A stretch of DNA of 64,000 nt from Pteria penguin (taxonomy: Eukaryota; Mollusca; Bivalvia; Pterioida; Pteriidae), in assembly GCA_035048485.1 (NCBI GenBank), contig CM068587.1, positions 24,653,034 to 24,717,033 on the forward strand, given 5' to 3'. Position numbers and translations under genes: made by a program. Below, in pieces: positions 1 through 11,399 of this stretch. The notes beneath the pieces were generated by a model. The model worked only from the letters and a program-made list of their open reading frames with translations, was not told the DNA's origin and did not search any database. Each line of letters begins with the position of its first letter. The stretch's first letter is position 1.

Positions 1-1545
1 GAAAGTCGATAGGACGCCTGTGTTTTATCAGAATTTTATTATTTTACCAATTGGTGGATTAAGTTTTTACTGATTTTAAAGATTTTAACAAAAATGGCGC
101 ACAGTGAGATTTGTATATCAGTACTCTATGCAATAAAGAGGTCCGTGGCAGTGTAGAATTTTTATACGCCTGTCATAAGACGGGGTATATTATGTTATGG
201 CGCTGTCTGTTTGTGTTTCCATCCATCCGAGGTTATACATTCTACGTACAGTTACGGCAGTGGCTATATACACGACAATCAAAGACCTAAATTCTAAAAT
301 CACAGAGACTTTCTTGGTCCCAATGTGTTGCCCCTGGAGGTTAGTTGTGCATACATAGACCATATTTGTTGTAGGCTATTGGCAATACTGAGGATTTGCA
401 AGATCGTCGTGTATATAGACCATATATGATGTTGTTGGCTATTTGCAAGATCGTCGTGTATATAGACCATATGCCTGGGCAGATCCAGAAATTTTTGTCA
501 GAGTGGGTCCAACCAAAAAAGTAGACGAGGGGGGGGGGAGGTCCAACCCCAAAAATGCTCAAATATTACCTTTTTTTGGTAAAAATTTCTGGATGCCAGG
601 GGGGGGGGGGGGGGGGGGAAGTAATGTTCTAAACCCCGGTACCGCCCTCTGTATCTGGGCATGATATACATGATGCTGTTGGTTATCTGCACGATCGTCG
701 TGTATATAGACTATAATACACATTTTGGTTGGCTATTTACACGATCGTCATGTATATAGAGACAATATTGGCTAGTTGCACGCGGATGGTATGGTCTTTT
801 TTCAAGCTCATTCAAGTTTCTCTTTTCTTCTTTCCACCTTGTAAATCTTAATATAATTTTGTGAGCTTCGGTAAGTCTCAGATGTTTACAATACCAACTT
901 CTTCTTCTTCGTTGTCGTCTTCTATAAACCCCTCTTATCATACCAAGGACTTAAAAATTAATAACTTGAAACTTCATAATATACTTATTATGGTTATATT
1001 TTTATTTCATTTTTTATAATGTATTAAAGTGTGATTAATATTTGCTCTAGTTTTGTTATTCGCGAGACCGTCATGTATATCGAATATTTCCGCGGTTTTA
1101 GCTATTCGCACGATCATCGTGTATATAGAAATTTTTTATGCAGTGGCTATATACACGACCGTCATGTATATAGCCACTACCGGTCATGTATATAGCATCG
1201 GCCTACAGTTACATGCATTATTGCAACATGCATTACTATGTAACACAGTCTTCTTTAAGAATTTTAATACGAAATTATAAAATGTACAAAGTACTATAAA
1301 TATATACTTATAAATTATATGTAGGGTACAAATTCGCTGGTAGATTCAAACCCATTCATTTGGGTACGAATTCTCCGGGGTACGAATTCTCGTGGGTACG
1401 TCACAAGTAACCGCATAATATGCATCCACCACCTTACGGATGTATACTTTTTCCCACAGGCATATTTGAGTATGACCGAGTTGTTCTGTACCTGTCAAAT
1501 CCACAATTTAAATTAGATCATAAGTTTACTAACTAACTTTATCTT
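1..1545. repeat. Dispersed CGATCGTCGTGTATATAG-like repeats and G-tracts
   Basis: A motif close to CGATCGTCGTGTATATAG recurs in both orientations around 260, 400, 445, 690, 740, 1065, 1110, 1145 and 1175, at irregular spacing. Two runs of G (about 531-539 and 20 G at 599-618) lie within a segment (about 478-660) that looks like a decayed mobile-element fragment. Around 1365-1410 a short GGGTACGAATTCTC unit is repeated. No exon could be recognised; this is presumably the FAM89 first intron. Confidence 0.5.
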
Positions 1546-1566
1546 TTAACAATAGCAACAACATAC

Positions 1567-1872
1567 CATTTCCTCTTTCAGTTTTGAAAGAGCATGGTTC
1601 AATCTTGAAAACGGAGATAAAGATGCTGATTCGTTCTGCACGCCTTCATTAAAAGAATGTCTTTCGTTGAGAGATCTATTAACAATCGTTGAACTGTCGT
1701 CATCGTCTACATGACCATTGGTCAAAGTCAGATCTATATCTACAGAATTTGTTGACGAATATGAATCTGCCCTCGGGGAACTGGGAATCACTAACCCGCT
1801 AAAGCACTTCGGTAAGGGCGGTAACCCATGTATTTCTGACATTTTCTGTCCCGTTGGACTATCTTCAGCCAT
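1567..1872 (-). CDS. FAM89: FAM89-family protein, first coding exon (gene continues off the left edge)
   Basis: The exon encodes 102 residues from an ATG at 1872 and ends at a good splice donor (ATG|GTATGT, GT at 1566-1565) in phase 0. Near the N-terminus it has GLPPLPKCFSGL, like the LPPLPxGLSGLL motif of FAM89A/B. It ends in LNHALSKLKEEM, matching the NLDSALAALRKEM stretch at which I recall vertebrate FAM89 also being split. Between these is a low-complexity Ser/Asp/Asn-rich linker, longer than expected. FAM89B (LRAP25) is a small leucine-repeat adaptor linked to LIMK1/MRCK signalling at the cell front; that role is family knowledge only. The next exon (expected to begin VGLRQ-like) was not found between 1 and 1566, so it probably lies outside. 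Family call from motifs, moderate to good. Confidence 0.72.
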
Positions 1873-2175
1873 CAGTCATCTGAAAGGACGCACTGACAGC
1901 GTTTAAGAAAGGACCGGTTCCCAGGTAGCTGTCAAGCATCAACTCACGAACCGGAAACAGAAAAGTACGAGGACGGTATAAAGACCTGAACTTATATTGT
2001 CCTGAATCACCCGTAAATAGTTATTTCAAATCGTGAAGATAGAAATGCATGGTGATTTTTGAAAAAAAAAAACTTTATCGTACTATTTCATATTAACATT
2101 TACATAAAAGTTTTTTTTTATTATTAAAGTATTTTTTCATTTATATGAAAATCTATGTATTTCACTCCCTTTTAA
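1873..2175. other. FAM89 upstream region
   Basis: This holds the presumed 5' UTR and promoter of the FAM89-like gene on the minus strand. It contains two A/T-rich homopolymer stretches (about 2058-2130). No TATA box or clear start signal could be fixed. Confidence 0.3.
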
Positions 2176-4396
2176 TACACCGTTCCACGGCGCTCACTAA
2201 AACTAGTACGCGGACGCCGACGCGGACTTCAGAAAGTCCGACTTGAAAATGAAAAATAGTGATTTCTTTAAAAGTTCCAAATATTTCTTTGTGAAACTTT
2301 CTACAGACATTGCAATGGACATGTTTATTCTTATCAATGCCAGATATTCACAACTTAAGTCCTAAATTTATCATTTGAGGCACTGATCTGTTACAAACTC
2401 ACTAAAACTAGTACGCGGACTTCGACGGCCGACTTTGGATGTCAAGACGAATATTCGTCTAATTTCAATAAATAACAACATAAACTTAATTGATATGAAT
2501 AGTGTAAGTGTAAAGAAATGTAAATACTTCTTATTTATGCTTAAGGACATCTTTATCGGCGATAAAACAAGGTTTGTTTACCTTGTGTGACAGCGGTCTC
2601 GATCATTTGGAAAAGCCGACTTCGGTTTCAAACGGACGCGTACGGCGGACTCGAGAACTACACAGACTTACTATATCGCCTAAACTAGTACGCTGACTTC
2701 TGTATTCGACTTTGAATTTCTAAGATGTAAATGAAGAAAATTCGTACCTTAATTATTACTTTAGTCAGTGTGTATGTTTAAACTGCGAATAAGGAGTAGA
2801 TAAAGCCTAAGGTGTAACATTGTTTTAAAAATGGTCATAATGCCTCAATTAATTTTAATTACAGCTTGATTTTATTATGTTAATAATGTTAACGATTCCA
2901 TTTTTAAAACAATGTTACACCTTAGGCTTTATCTACTCCTTATTCGCAGTTTAAACATACACACTGACTAAAGTAATAATTAAGGTACGAATTTTCTTCA
3001 TTTACATCTTAGAAATTCAAAGTCGAATACAGAAGTCAGCGTACTAGTTTAGGCGATATAGTAAGTCTGTGTAGTTCTCGAGTCCGCCGTACGCGTCCGT
3101 TTGAAACCGAAGTCGGCTTTTCCAAATGATCGAGACCGCTGTCACACAAGGTAAACAAACCTTGTTTTATCGCCGATAAAGAAGTCCTTAAGCATAAATA
3201 AGAAGTATTTACACTTCTTTACACTTACACTATTCATATCAATTAAGTTTATGTTGTTATTTATTGAAATTAGACGAATATTCGTCTTGACATCCCAAGT
3301 CGGCCGTCGAAGTCCGCGTACTAGGGTGCGTTCCATTTGTAGAATCGTTCCGGCTGTTTCTACAAATGGAACGCGCTGTTCCAGCGGATCGGATCGGAAT
3401 GAGTGGAACGCCTTGAAACGACGAACCAACTCGATCCAATATGGCCGACTTCGAGGTAAAAAATCAGTGAATTATCTGTATTAGAGGCAGTCCAACACAA
3501 CAAGTCCGACTTCGCTTTTCAAACGGAATCGTTAACATTATTAACATAATAAAATCAAGCTGTAATTAAAATTAATTGAGGCATTATGACCATTTTTAAA
3601 ACAATGTTACACCTTAGGCTTTATCTACTCCTTATTCGCAGTTTAAACATACACACTGACTAAAGTAATAATTAAGGTACGAATTTTCTTCATTTACATC
3701 TTAGAAATTCAAAGTCGAATACAGAAGTCAGCGTACTAGTTTAGGCGATATAGTAAGTCTGTGTAGTTCTCGAGTCCGCCGTACGCGTCCGTTTGAAACC
3801 GAAGTCGGCTTTTCCAAATGATCGAGACCGCTGTCACACAAGGTAAACAAACCTTGTTTTATCGCCGATAAAGATGTCCTTAAGCATAAATAAGAAGTAT
3901 TTACATTTCTTTACACTTACACTATTCATATCAATTAAGTTTATGTTGTTATTTATTGAAATTAGACGAATATTCGTCTTGACATCCCAAGTCGGCCGTC
4001 GAAGTCCGCGTACTAGTTTTAGTGAGTTTGTAACAGATCAGTGCCTCAAATGATAAATTTAGGACTTAAGTTGTGAATATCTGGCATTGATAAGAATAAA
4101 CATGTCCATTACAATGTCTGTAGAAAGTTTCACAAAGAAATATTTGGAACTTTTAGAGAAAACACTTTTTTTTATTTTCAAATCGGCCTTTCTGAAGTCC
4201 GCGTCGGCGTCCGCGTACTAGTTTTAGTGAGCGCCCCGTTCCACTTTCGTCAAAAGTCAAGCACTTTAGCGCAAAATCTGACTATGATGACGTCATGCAA
4301 GGTTGGACAAGTCCGACATTTGATTATGACGTCATAACTATAACAATCAAAAATCCGCTAAACATCGCTTTCTATGCTGAAAAGTGGAACGGTGTA
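2176..4396. mobile_element. TA-flanked palindromic MITE (family A), split by a foldback insertion
   Basis: The ends read TACACCGTTCCAC at 2176 and GTGGAACGGTGTA at 4396. Removing the inner element (2189-4235) and one 9-bp duplication leaves about 165 bp with terminal inverted repeats and TA flanks. A second copy at 10826-10986 has the same layout without the insertion. TA targets and small size suggest a Tc1/mariner-type MITE. Confidence 0.75.
2189..4235. mobile_element. 2,047-bp foldback element, Mutator-like, non-autonomous
   Basis: The arms 2189-2899 and 3525-4235 are 711-bp inverted repeats starting GGCGCTCACTAAAACTAG. CCGTTCCAC is duplicated directly outside (2180-2188 and 4236-4244), a 9-bp target duplication typical of MULE transposons. 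The centre holds a 427-bp extra copy of part of the right arm (2898-3324, nearly equal to 3590-4016) and a short hairpin (about 3327-3378). No transposase frame is present. Confidence 0.8.
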
Positions 4397-5480
4397 TTTG
4401 TGTACAGGTACAGAATAAACACTGAATACCCTGGATGGAGAAAATTAGGAATTCCAACCAGAGACCTATGTTTCTGTTCCAACAAATAATTAAATATTAA
4501 AGGGGTTAATAGTTCTAGTCCTCAAAATGTGAATCAACTGTTTTCATTGTTACTTTCGATGCATTTTGTTTATAAGTCCTTGCTCATACGTATTATCAGG
4601 GAAGTAGTATCATCAACTTTCTGGTGCGGTTGTAGGCTAACGCTCTGAAAAGAATTTATGCATTTGTGTGCGGAATTCTTGGAGTTAGCCAAGAAAATAG
4701 ACTAGCAGCACAATCAGGATATTTGAGGTCAAATAGAAGGTCATGTTCAGAAAGGGGGTGGTGGTGGTGGTTCCAGACCCTCAAGTGTGTGTGTGTGGGG
4801 GGGGGGGATGTTGCCGGAAGAGGCCCCAAGGGCCGACCCAAGGCACGAAGTGCCGAGGGGGAAGGTACAGAAGGAGGTTATCCCCCTCCTGTAGAGGGTC
4901 CGAACTTTTTTAAATTTCGAATAAAATTCCGCAATCTGATACATTTTTGAACAGCCCTTTTTTCAATAAAGACACAGGATTTTTTTCTGTCTGTTGAAGA
5001 AAAAAGCCATAAATCATATCTATTTTGTCACTTTATCTCTTCATTATTAACTTTGATATGGTGCCGAAATTACATATATTTCAAATAGTTTCCTTTAAAG
5101 TAAAACTGTACAATGTCAGAATAAATACATGTACATTGTGGTACTAATACTACATGTAGATGAGTTCTGAAATCTATCTTGATCTAATGTAATAGCAAAT
5201 ATATTGATATAAATAATCATTGAACTTTGAACAACCATTTTATCTAAAAACAAAAATAAATTAGAATAAAATTGATAACATTTTCATGTAACAGCAAAAA
5301 TAATTAGATATGGAATGTATGAGTTACTTTCAACGTTAGCACAACGCAGTCATATATGTAGCGAAATACATTATGCCCAGGAATGTGTAGGTAAGAAAAA
5401 CTCCAAAAGGTTGTTCAAAACATAAAAAAAGAATATGATCGGACAAAAATTCGAAGGATATGAACTGATCTTCGTCGAAA
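4397..5480. other. Intergenic, with microsatellites
   Basis: AT-rich sequence without a recognisable gene. At about 4755-4810 there is a compound GGT, GT and G tract, followed by a GC-richer segment to about 4900 with small hairpins that resembles a decayed repeat end. Confidence 0.4.
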
Positions 5481-5526
5481 GACATCACAGCAGTCAGATC
5501 TGACCACAAATCAGCCTACTTTCCAC

Positions 5527-6113
5527 TTGGAGGAGATTTCAACCTACCCGACATCGACTGGGAGTCTGGTACCATCAAAAGTCGAAATGTCCCGAGACAG
5601 GTGAATGATGCATATCTCAACTTACGAGATGATCTAGCCATAGAGCAAGTAGTGACCTTCCCTACCAGAGGCAGCAATATCCTTGACCTCCTCTTCACAT
5701 CACATCCATCCTTGATCGACAGATGCAAAGCCCTACCAGCGATTGGGAAAAGTGACCATGATATCGTGATGATAGATCTCTCTCTTCATACATACCATCA
5801 GAAGTCATGCCCCCGAAAAATACTATTGTGGGACAAAGCAAATAGAGAGGTGGTCAGTCAGCATATAACAACAGCAGTGAACAATATCACGGCAAAAGAA
5901 TACACAACAGCCAACGATATATGGATTGACTTCAGAGGATCCATATCAACGATAGTAGAAGACGCCATTCCCACCAAGATCAGTAGGAGCCGATATTCAA
6001 ATCCATGGATGACAACTAGGGTCAAACGTCTACTACGTCAACGCCAGAAATCCTTCAGGAAAGCACGACACACAAAGAAACCTAAGGACCAGGCCCGATA
6101 TCGACAACTATAA
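5527..6113 (+). pseudogene. Endonuclease C-terminal segment of the retrotransposon
   Basis: An open frame carries GGDFNLPDIDW, then the SDHDIV motif near residue 50 of the open stretch and the basic linker RVKRLLRQRQKSFRKARHT. The N-terminal half of the endonuclease is missing, consistent with 5' truncation. Confidence 0.75.
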
Positions 6114-6353
6114 AGGCAGCAGCACAGAGGGAAATGAGGTCAGCTCATGATGAGTTCATAGACCAAACAGTATGTGGAGAGATGCAGAACAACAGCAAGA
6201 GATTCTGGTCATACCTGAAGAGCAAACGTCAGGACTCACAAGGAGTAGCCCCACTGAGAAGACGATGGACTCCTGTACAGTGATACTGAATCCAAAGCGG
6301 AAATACTCAACCAACAATTTCATTCTGTATACACGCGGGAGGATATCACATGG

Positions 6354-7190
6354 ATGTCAAACAAAGGTGCAAGTCCTTATCCAGCGATGCCTTCAATCCA
6401 AGTCAGCCAAGCAGGAGTCCACAAGTTACTCAGGAACATCGATTCCCACAAAGCAACAGGACCAGATGGAATCCAAGCCAGGCTTCTACATGAGTATGCA
6501 GACCAAATAGCTCCAGCATTGACCAAAGTCTTCCAGATCTCATTGGATTCAGGCACCATCCCAGACGACTGGAGATCAGCTTCTATTGTTCCAGTATACA
6601 AGAAAGGTGATAAGCATCAGGCCTGTAACTACAGACCAGTCTCCCTGACCTCCATCTCCTGTAAATTACTGGAACACATCATCCACAGCCAGTTAATGGA
6701 CCACTTCGACCAGCACTCTATCCTCAGCAACAGTCAACACGGCTTCAGATCCAAGCGTTCCTGTGAAACTCAGCTAGCCATCACCATAGACAGTATTGCC
6801 CGCACTTTAGACCAGGGGGGCCAAGTCGACATTGTTCTGCTAGACTTCTCGAAAGCATTTGACAAGGTGCCACATAAGAGATTGCTACATAAGCTGCAGT
6901 TCTATGGTATACGAGACAACACTCTGCTATGGATTAAGGACTTCCTGAACAACAGACAACAACAAGTTCTTCTAGACGGCCATGCCTCATCTAGTGCAGA
7001 TGTCCTATCAGGAGTACCACAGGGAACAGTACTTGGCCCGCTGCTCTTCCTCACATTCATCAATGACCTCCCAGAAGCCACCAAGTCAGAAACCAGGTTG
7101 TTCGCAGATGATTGTTTACTGTACCGCCCGATCAACAACACAGAGGACAGCAACAGGCTACAGCAAGACCTTACAGCACTTGAGAAGTGA
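6354..7190 (+). pseudogene. Reverse transcriptase segment of the retrotransposon
   Basis: A 278-codon open stretch covers RT domains from NIDSHKATGPDGIQARLLHE through the FADD box to QQDLTALEK. It is the longest intact part of the element; frame breaks on both sides leave no complete product. It would have copied element RNA into DNA at a nicked target. Confidence 0.85.
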
Positions 7191-8057
7191 GAAGAAGAGT
7201 GGCAGATGACCTTCCATCCGGAGAAGTGCTTGGTCATACAGGTCTCATCAAAGCGGAAAACAATCAGTGCAGACTACAGACTACAGACTACACAGCCATA
7301 AGTTAGAAGTAGTGGACTCGAGCAAGTACCTGGGAATTACTATCAGCAGCAATATGAAGTGGAACAAGCACATTGATGCCATCACAGCGAAAGCCAACAG
7401 GACTCTAGGCTTCCTGTAGCGAAATCTCCGAGGTTGCAGAACATCAGCACGGGTTAGAGCCTATGAAGTCATTGTACGTCCAACGCTGGAGTACGCTGCC
7501 TCCATATGGGACCCTCACACTAGCGGACAGATCAACCAGATAGAGAAAGTCCAACGTAGAGCAGCACGATTCGCTACAAGGAACTACTGGGATAGGAAAG
7601 CAGGCAGCGTCACCGACATGGTCAACTCCTTGGGATGGGAACCGCTACAGATCAGAAGAGTAAAGATCCGCCTTCTGTTGCTATTCAAGATCCAGCACAA
7701 TCTAGTGGCCATTCCAGCAGAACAATACCTAATCCAGACAGACACCAGGACAAGGGGACAACATACCTTTCGCATCCCAACAGCGAAAAAGGATGTATAC
7801 CGTTTCTCCTTCTTCCCGCGAACCATCAGGGATTGGAACAGACTTCCATCAGCAATGACATCAGCATGTTCCTTGGAGGACTACAGGACTGCAATGGGCA
7901 ACATACCACCTGCCCACTTCAGCTTAGGATGAGGACAAAAGATTTTAACTTTTTAACTGTATCATACTGCCCTGAGAGGCTTTTATCTTGACTGCCACAT
8001 GAAGTATAACGCTCAACTTTTGAGTACACTTCGTATTGGAAGAAGAAGAAGAAGAAA

Positions 8058-8844
8058 AAAGGAAAGGGTATAAAAAAGGAAACCCCCGGGGGATACTCTT
8101 ACTAAGATGTATTTGTGTATACATATGAAGTTGTAGGAAAGAGTCCTTTAGTGTATTTTTTTTTTTTATGAAAATGAAATAAACGCAGTTCTTATCATGC
8201 AGGTATGATGAGGTAAATGTTAAACGTACAATCACGGGACTCGATCGTGATTATAAAATTCTGGTAGTGTACAGTTAAAGTACTCTTACCAAGAGACACA
8301 GGTCCGTGTTTTAAGGGGTCTAATTAAAATTCGATCTTACATTCTCGCCTTTTTTAATGGTCGCTTCATGCGACAATGGAGAGAGAATGTATGAACGAAT
8401 TTCAATTAGACTACTTTTTAACGAGAAAAATTAAGAAATCATCTTCCATAATGTTCTCGTTAATGAACTAACGCACATTGGGACAGACAAACGGAATGCA
8501 TACATGGCGCACAATTTTAGTTAGGAGTGAAACAAAATAGAATGTAGTATATGCATATATATGCACTACGCATTTAATACTTATATCTGTAAAATTTCAA
8601 ATTCTAACACTTCTTATTTTATTGTTTATTAAAGTAATATTATTCAATACTTAACACTTTTAAACGCAAAATATAAAACATTTTATATTTCAAGGAACTA
8701 GCTGCATGTATGTTTAACACTATTTTAGGATAAGATTCAAAATAATAATAATAATAATAATAATAATGAAAAATCTAGGCTCTTTCTGTCGGTATAGTCT
8801 AAAACAATAATATGTGTCATACATGTATATATCAGGAAATGTGT
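8058..8844. other. Intergenic, AAT microsatellite
   Basis: No gene seen. An (AAT)n run lies at about 8740-8768. The rest is AT-rich unique-looking sequence. Confidence 0.4.
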
Positions 8845-9030
8845 CAATAGACGATCTCAATATTAACATGATATAAGCGGCCCAAGACCCGACATGCAAC
8901 TCTTTCCCGGGGTTTTCATTTTGACGTAACGAACTAGAAATAACATCAAAATAAATATCCCAGCAAAGAGAACTTTGCATGTCGATTCCTGGGCCGCTTA
9001 TATCATGTAATATATGAAGATCGTCTATTG
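8845..9030. mobile_element. Palindromic MITE family B, copy 1
   Basis: The ends are CAATAGACGATCT at 8845 and its complement ending CTATTG at 9030. Long inverted arms include ATGATATAAGCGGCCCAAGA at 8869. A related copy lies at 10989-11187. Confidence 0.7.
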
Positions 9031-9102
9031 TATGATGACTAATAAATACCAATGACAAGGAGACAACACCCTTCCCCACACCGACAAACAATATATATAT
9101 AT

Positions 9103-9308
9103 ATTAAAATAAATTATATTAAATAATATATCATTCATTTATCAATTATGTTTATCATTTGTTTGCCTTTTATATATGCAATCCGACAATGTCTTTGATC
9201 TTTTTCGGCGACAGACGGGACAAACAAAACTATTTCTGGAAAAGGCAAACAAATGATAAACATAATTGATAAATGAATGATATATTGTTTAATGTAATTT
9301 ATTTTAAT
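9103..9308. repeat. Inverted repeat, 68-bp arms around a 70-bp spacer
   Basis: The arm 9103-9170 is nearly perfectly complementary to 9241-9308. The spacer is unrelated and GC-richer. It is MITE-like, without a clear target duplication. Confidence 0.65.
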
Positions 9309-10260
9309 AAATAAAAACACTCCCTTCAGAAATTTTCGGCCATTGGGCTTTCATCAACTCAAATAAACAGTGTTAAATTCTAAACTATGCAAACTCGATC
9401 CATGCTAACGTTACAAATTAAGAGGAAACATTTGTGAAAAGAATGTTTTTATTTCTTAATTTTATGCAACGACATTTCCTGCGGAAGATTTTACTTAATT
9501 CATTTTTCTTTTAGTTACTTGTTTACTGTTATTTACATGCATAGCGTAAGAGGGAACGTATCAGAAACATCTCCGAAGATTGCCCCCAGCCCGGATTGGA
9601 ATCCCATATGCCGATTCTTCTGACGGTGTCCTAGCTGTCTTTCAATTTCAAGTTCTTTGCTTTTTATGCCACGCTGCACATCAGATGAACACAAAGTACA
9701 TACATGTATATAAATATACCATGAATATCAACGATTCGAACAATAGCTCGGGAGTGAGAGTGAGCAAATAACATTATTCCAAAAGATTTAAACAAACAAT
9801 TCATGACATCAGATAGACATTAGTACATGGAGGAGACAATAGTTTTTAAACCAAGATCCTAACATTGTCATTATACATGTATTATGATATGTATACTGTA
9901 CTATTCAAAGCATGAAGTAATAAAAATCCTATGAAATACATCCGTTCCGAAACCTCCGAGTCTCTAGTGTTTGAATCCATTTCTACTTAGTATTAATTTA
10001 AATCTAAGTTCTTGTTTTTCCCGGATATCCTGGTTTATATCGAAACGGCTGGGTACCTTTTCATTATGGTTTTTGAATCGTCGTATGATTTGTTTGTCCT
10101 TAGATAAATTATCATTTCACTTGATGTTCAAGTTTCTTAGTAATGTCCTCTCAATTCAGTCAAACTTTGCTTCTATTGCCTTTAGTTATATATTACAATA
10201 TTCTATATACAGAAGTAGAAGTATATATATATTTAGTTTATACAGTTTAATTTATAAACA
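9309..10260. other. Intergenic, nothing recognised
   Basis: No exon-like frame with splice sites, no RNA gene and no strong repeat was seen. The open stretch 9971-10315 is low-complexity and judged chance. Confidence 0.3.
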
Positions 10261-10267
10261 ATACTGG

Positions 10268-10394
10268 ATAAGCCCAGCAACAGGCCAGCTGAGCCTATAT
10301 CCCTCTCCGCAATGAGTCAAGGGTACCGTCAATATAGATGGAATCTATGAGCATGAGTGGACATAAGCAGACACACACACACACACACACACAC

Positions 10395-10430
<36 letters not shown>

Positions 10431-10437
10431 ATATATA

Positions 10438-10503
<66 letters not shown>

Positions 10504-10628
10504 TCTGACATAAGTAAGTAAAGAGTATTCCACTCATACTCATAGATTCTATCTATATTTTCCTAGGCTATACTGTGCGCTTGTCTCATGGCGGAGAGGG
10601 ATATATAGACTCAGCCTGTTGCCGGACT
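10268..10628. repeat. Inverted repeat with (AC)n(AT)n microsatellite at its centre
   Basis: Arms of roughly 95-100 bp (10268-10361 and about 10530-10628) share the complementary CTCATAGATTC and CTCTCCGC motifs. Between them are (AC)n at 10371-10395 and (AT)n at 10397-10500. It looks like a MITE whose loop expanded into a microsatellite. Confidence 0.65.
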
Positions 10629-10825
10629 AATCCTATTCATATTATTTACTATAAACTAAACTAAACAATTTTTGTCGCATTTCTTAACACTAATGTTTGT
10701 ATTAAATTGCATATTGATGTAGCCAGTCAACATGAACATGCAGTAGCGTGGTTCCGTGCCGTCTGAGGCCGCCTTGAAAAACGGGTTTTTTTTCTGCGGC
10801 CGGAAAGACTAGCGAACAGACAATA

Positions 10826-10986
10826 CACCGATCCACTTTACAGCACAGAGAGCGATGTTTAGCGGACGTTTGATTGTTTTGCCTATGACACCATAATCAA
10901 ATATCCGACTTGTCCAACCTTGCGTGACGTCATCATAGTCGTATTTTGCGCTAAAGTGCTTGAAATTCGACGAAAGGGAATCGGTG
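10826..10986. mobile_element. Palindromic MITE family A, intact copy
   Basis: The ends are CACCGATCC and GGAATCGGTG with TA on both sides (10824-10825 and 10987-10988). The interior matches 4244-4390 in reverse, including the TGACGTCA-containing core. It abuts the family B copy at 10989. Confidence 0.7.
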
Positions 10987-10988
10987 TA

Positions 10989-11187
10989 TTGACGATCTTC
11001 ATATTTTACATGATATAAGCGGCCTAAGACCCGAAATGTTACTTTTGCCGGGATTTTCATTTTCACGTAAAGAAGTAGATAGTGACGTCACAAATTAAGC
11101 AATTAACGTCAAAATAAAAATCCCGGCAAAGTGTTGCATGTCGGGTCTTGGGCCACTTATATCATGTAAAATATGAAGATCGTCTAT
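10989..11187. mobile_element. Palindromic MITE family B, copy 2
   Basis: Inverted arms GACGATCTTCATATTTTACA (10991) and the complement ending near 11186 flank a core with TGACGTCA. The family A MITE sits directly against its left end. Confidence 0.65.
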
Positions 11188-11399
11188 TTTTTTTTCTTTT
11201 TGCCGGATCGTCTTGTTACCCAGATATTGTCATCAAAATGAAAATTCGTTTCTCTTCTGAAGTTAATGAAAATGTTACGACAAAGCAAGACTGTGCACAA
11301 TTTATACATGTAAATTACAGAGGAGATAATCCGAGTGCATAAAGGTATATAAACACAAATGACGTCATTTATTGAACTTAAAATGTCAATGAAAAGCTT

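Larger units (their letters stand above)
5480..8057 (+). mobile_element. Non-LTR retrotransposon relic (jockey/CR1/L2-like), 5'-truncated and frame-broken
   Basis: From about 5527 the translation shows the C-terminal half of an AP-like endonuclease: GDFNLPDIDW, then DLLFTSHPSLID and SDHDIVMIDL. After frame breaks near 6110-6360 comes the reverse transcriptase: YRPVSLTSISCKLLE, SQHGFRSKRSCETQL, VDIVLLDFSKAFDKV, SGVPQGTVLGPLLFL and FADDCLLY. The catalytic Asp pair is intact. More breaks follow at about 7190 and 7300-7430, and the 3' part runs to about 7930. The tail is a GAA-type microsatellite (about 8039-8056), as in some CR1/L2-like elements. No target duplication was found. Clade assignment within the jockey supergroup is tentative. 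Confidence 0.85.

Noticed and set aside
341..941. Several 60-76 codon frames on both strands
   Set aside because: They run through G-tracts and repeated motifs, give Gly/Pro or Arg strings and have no splice context; chance.
3142..3484. Frames of 60-95 codons inside the foldback element
   Set aside because: They overlap on both strands, follow the inverted-repeat arms and show no transposase motif.
8720..9091. 123-codon minus-strand frame
   Set aside because: It runs through an AAT microsatellite (poly-Ile) and a palindromic MITE; no homology recognised.
10329..10511. 60-codon Tyr-Ile repeat frame
   Set aside because: Pure translation of AT/AC microsatellites, as are the frames at 37362-37851.
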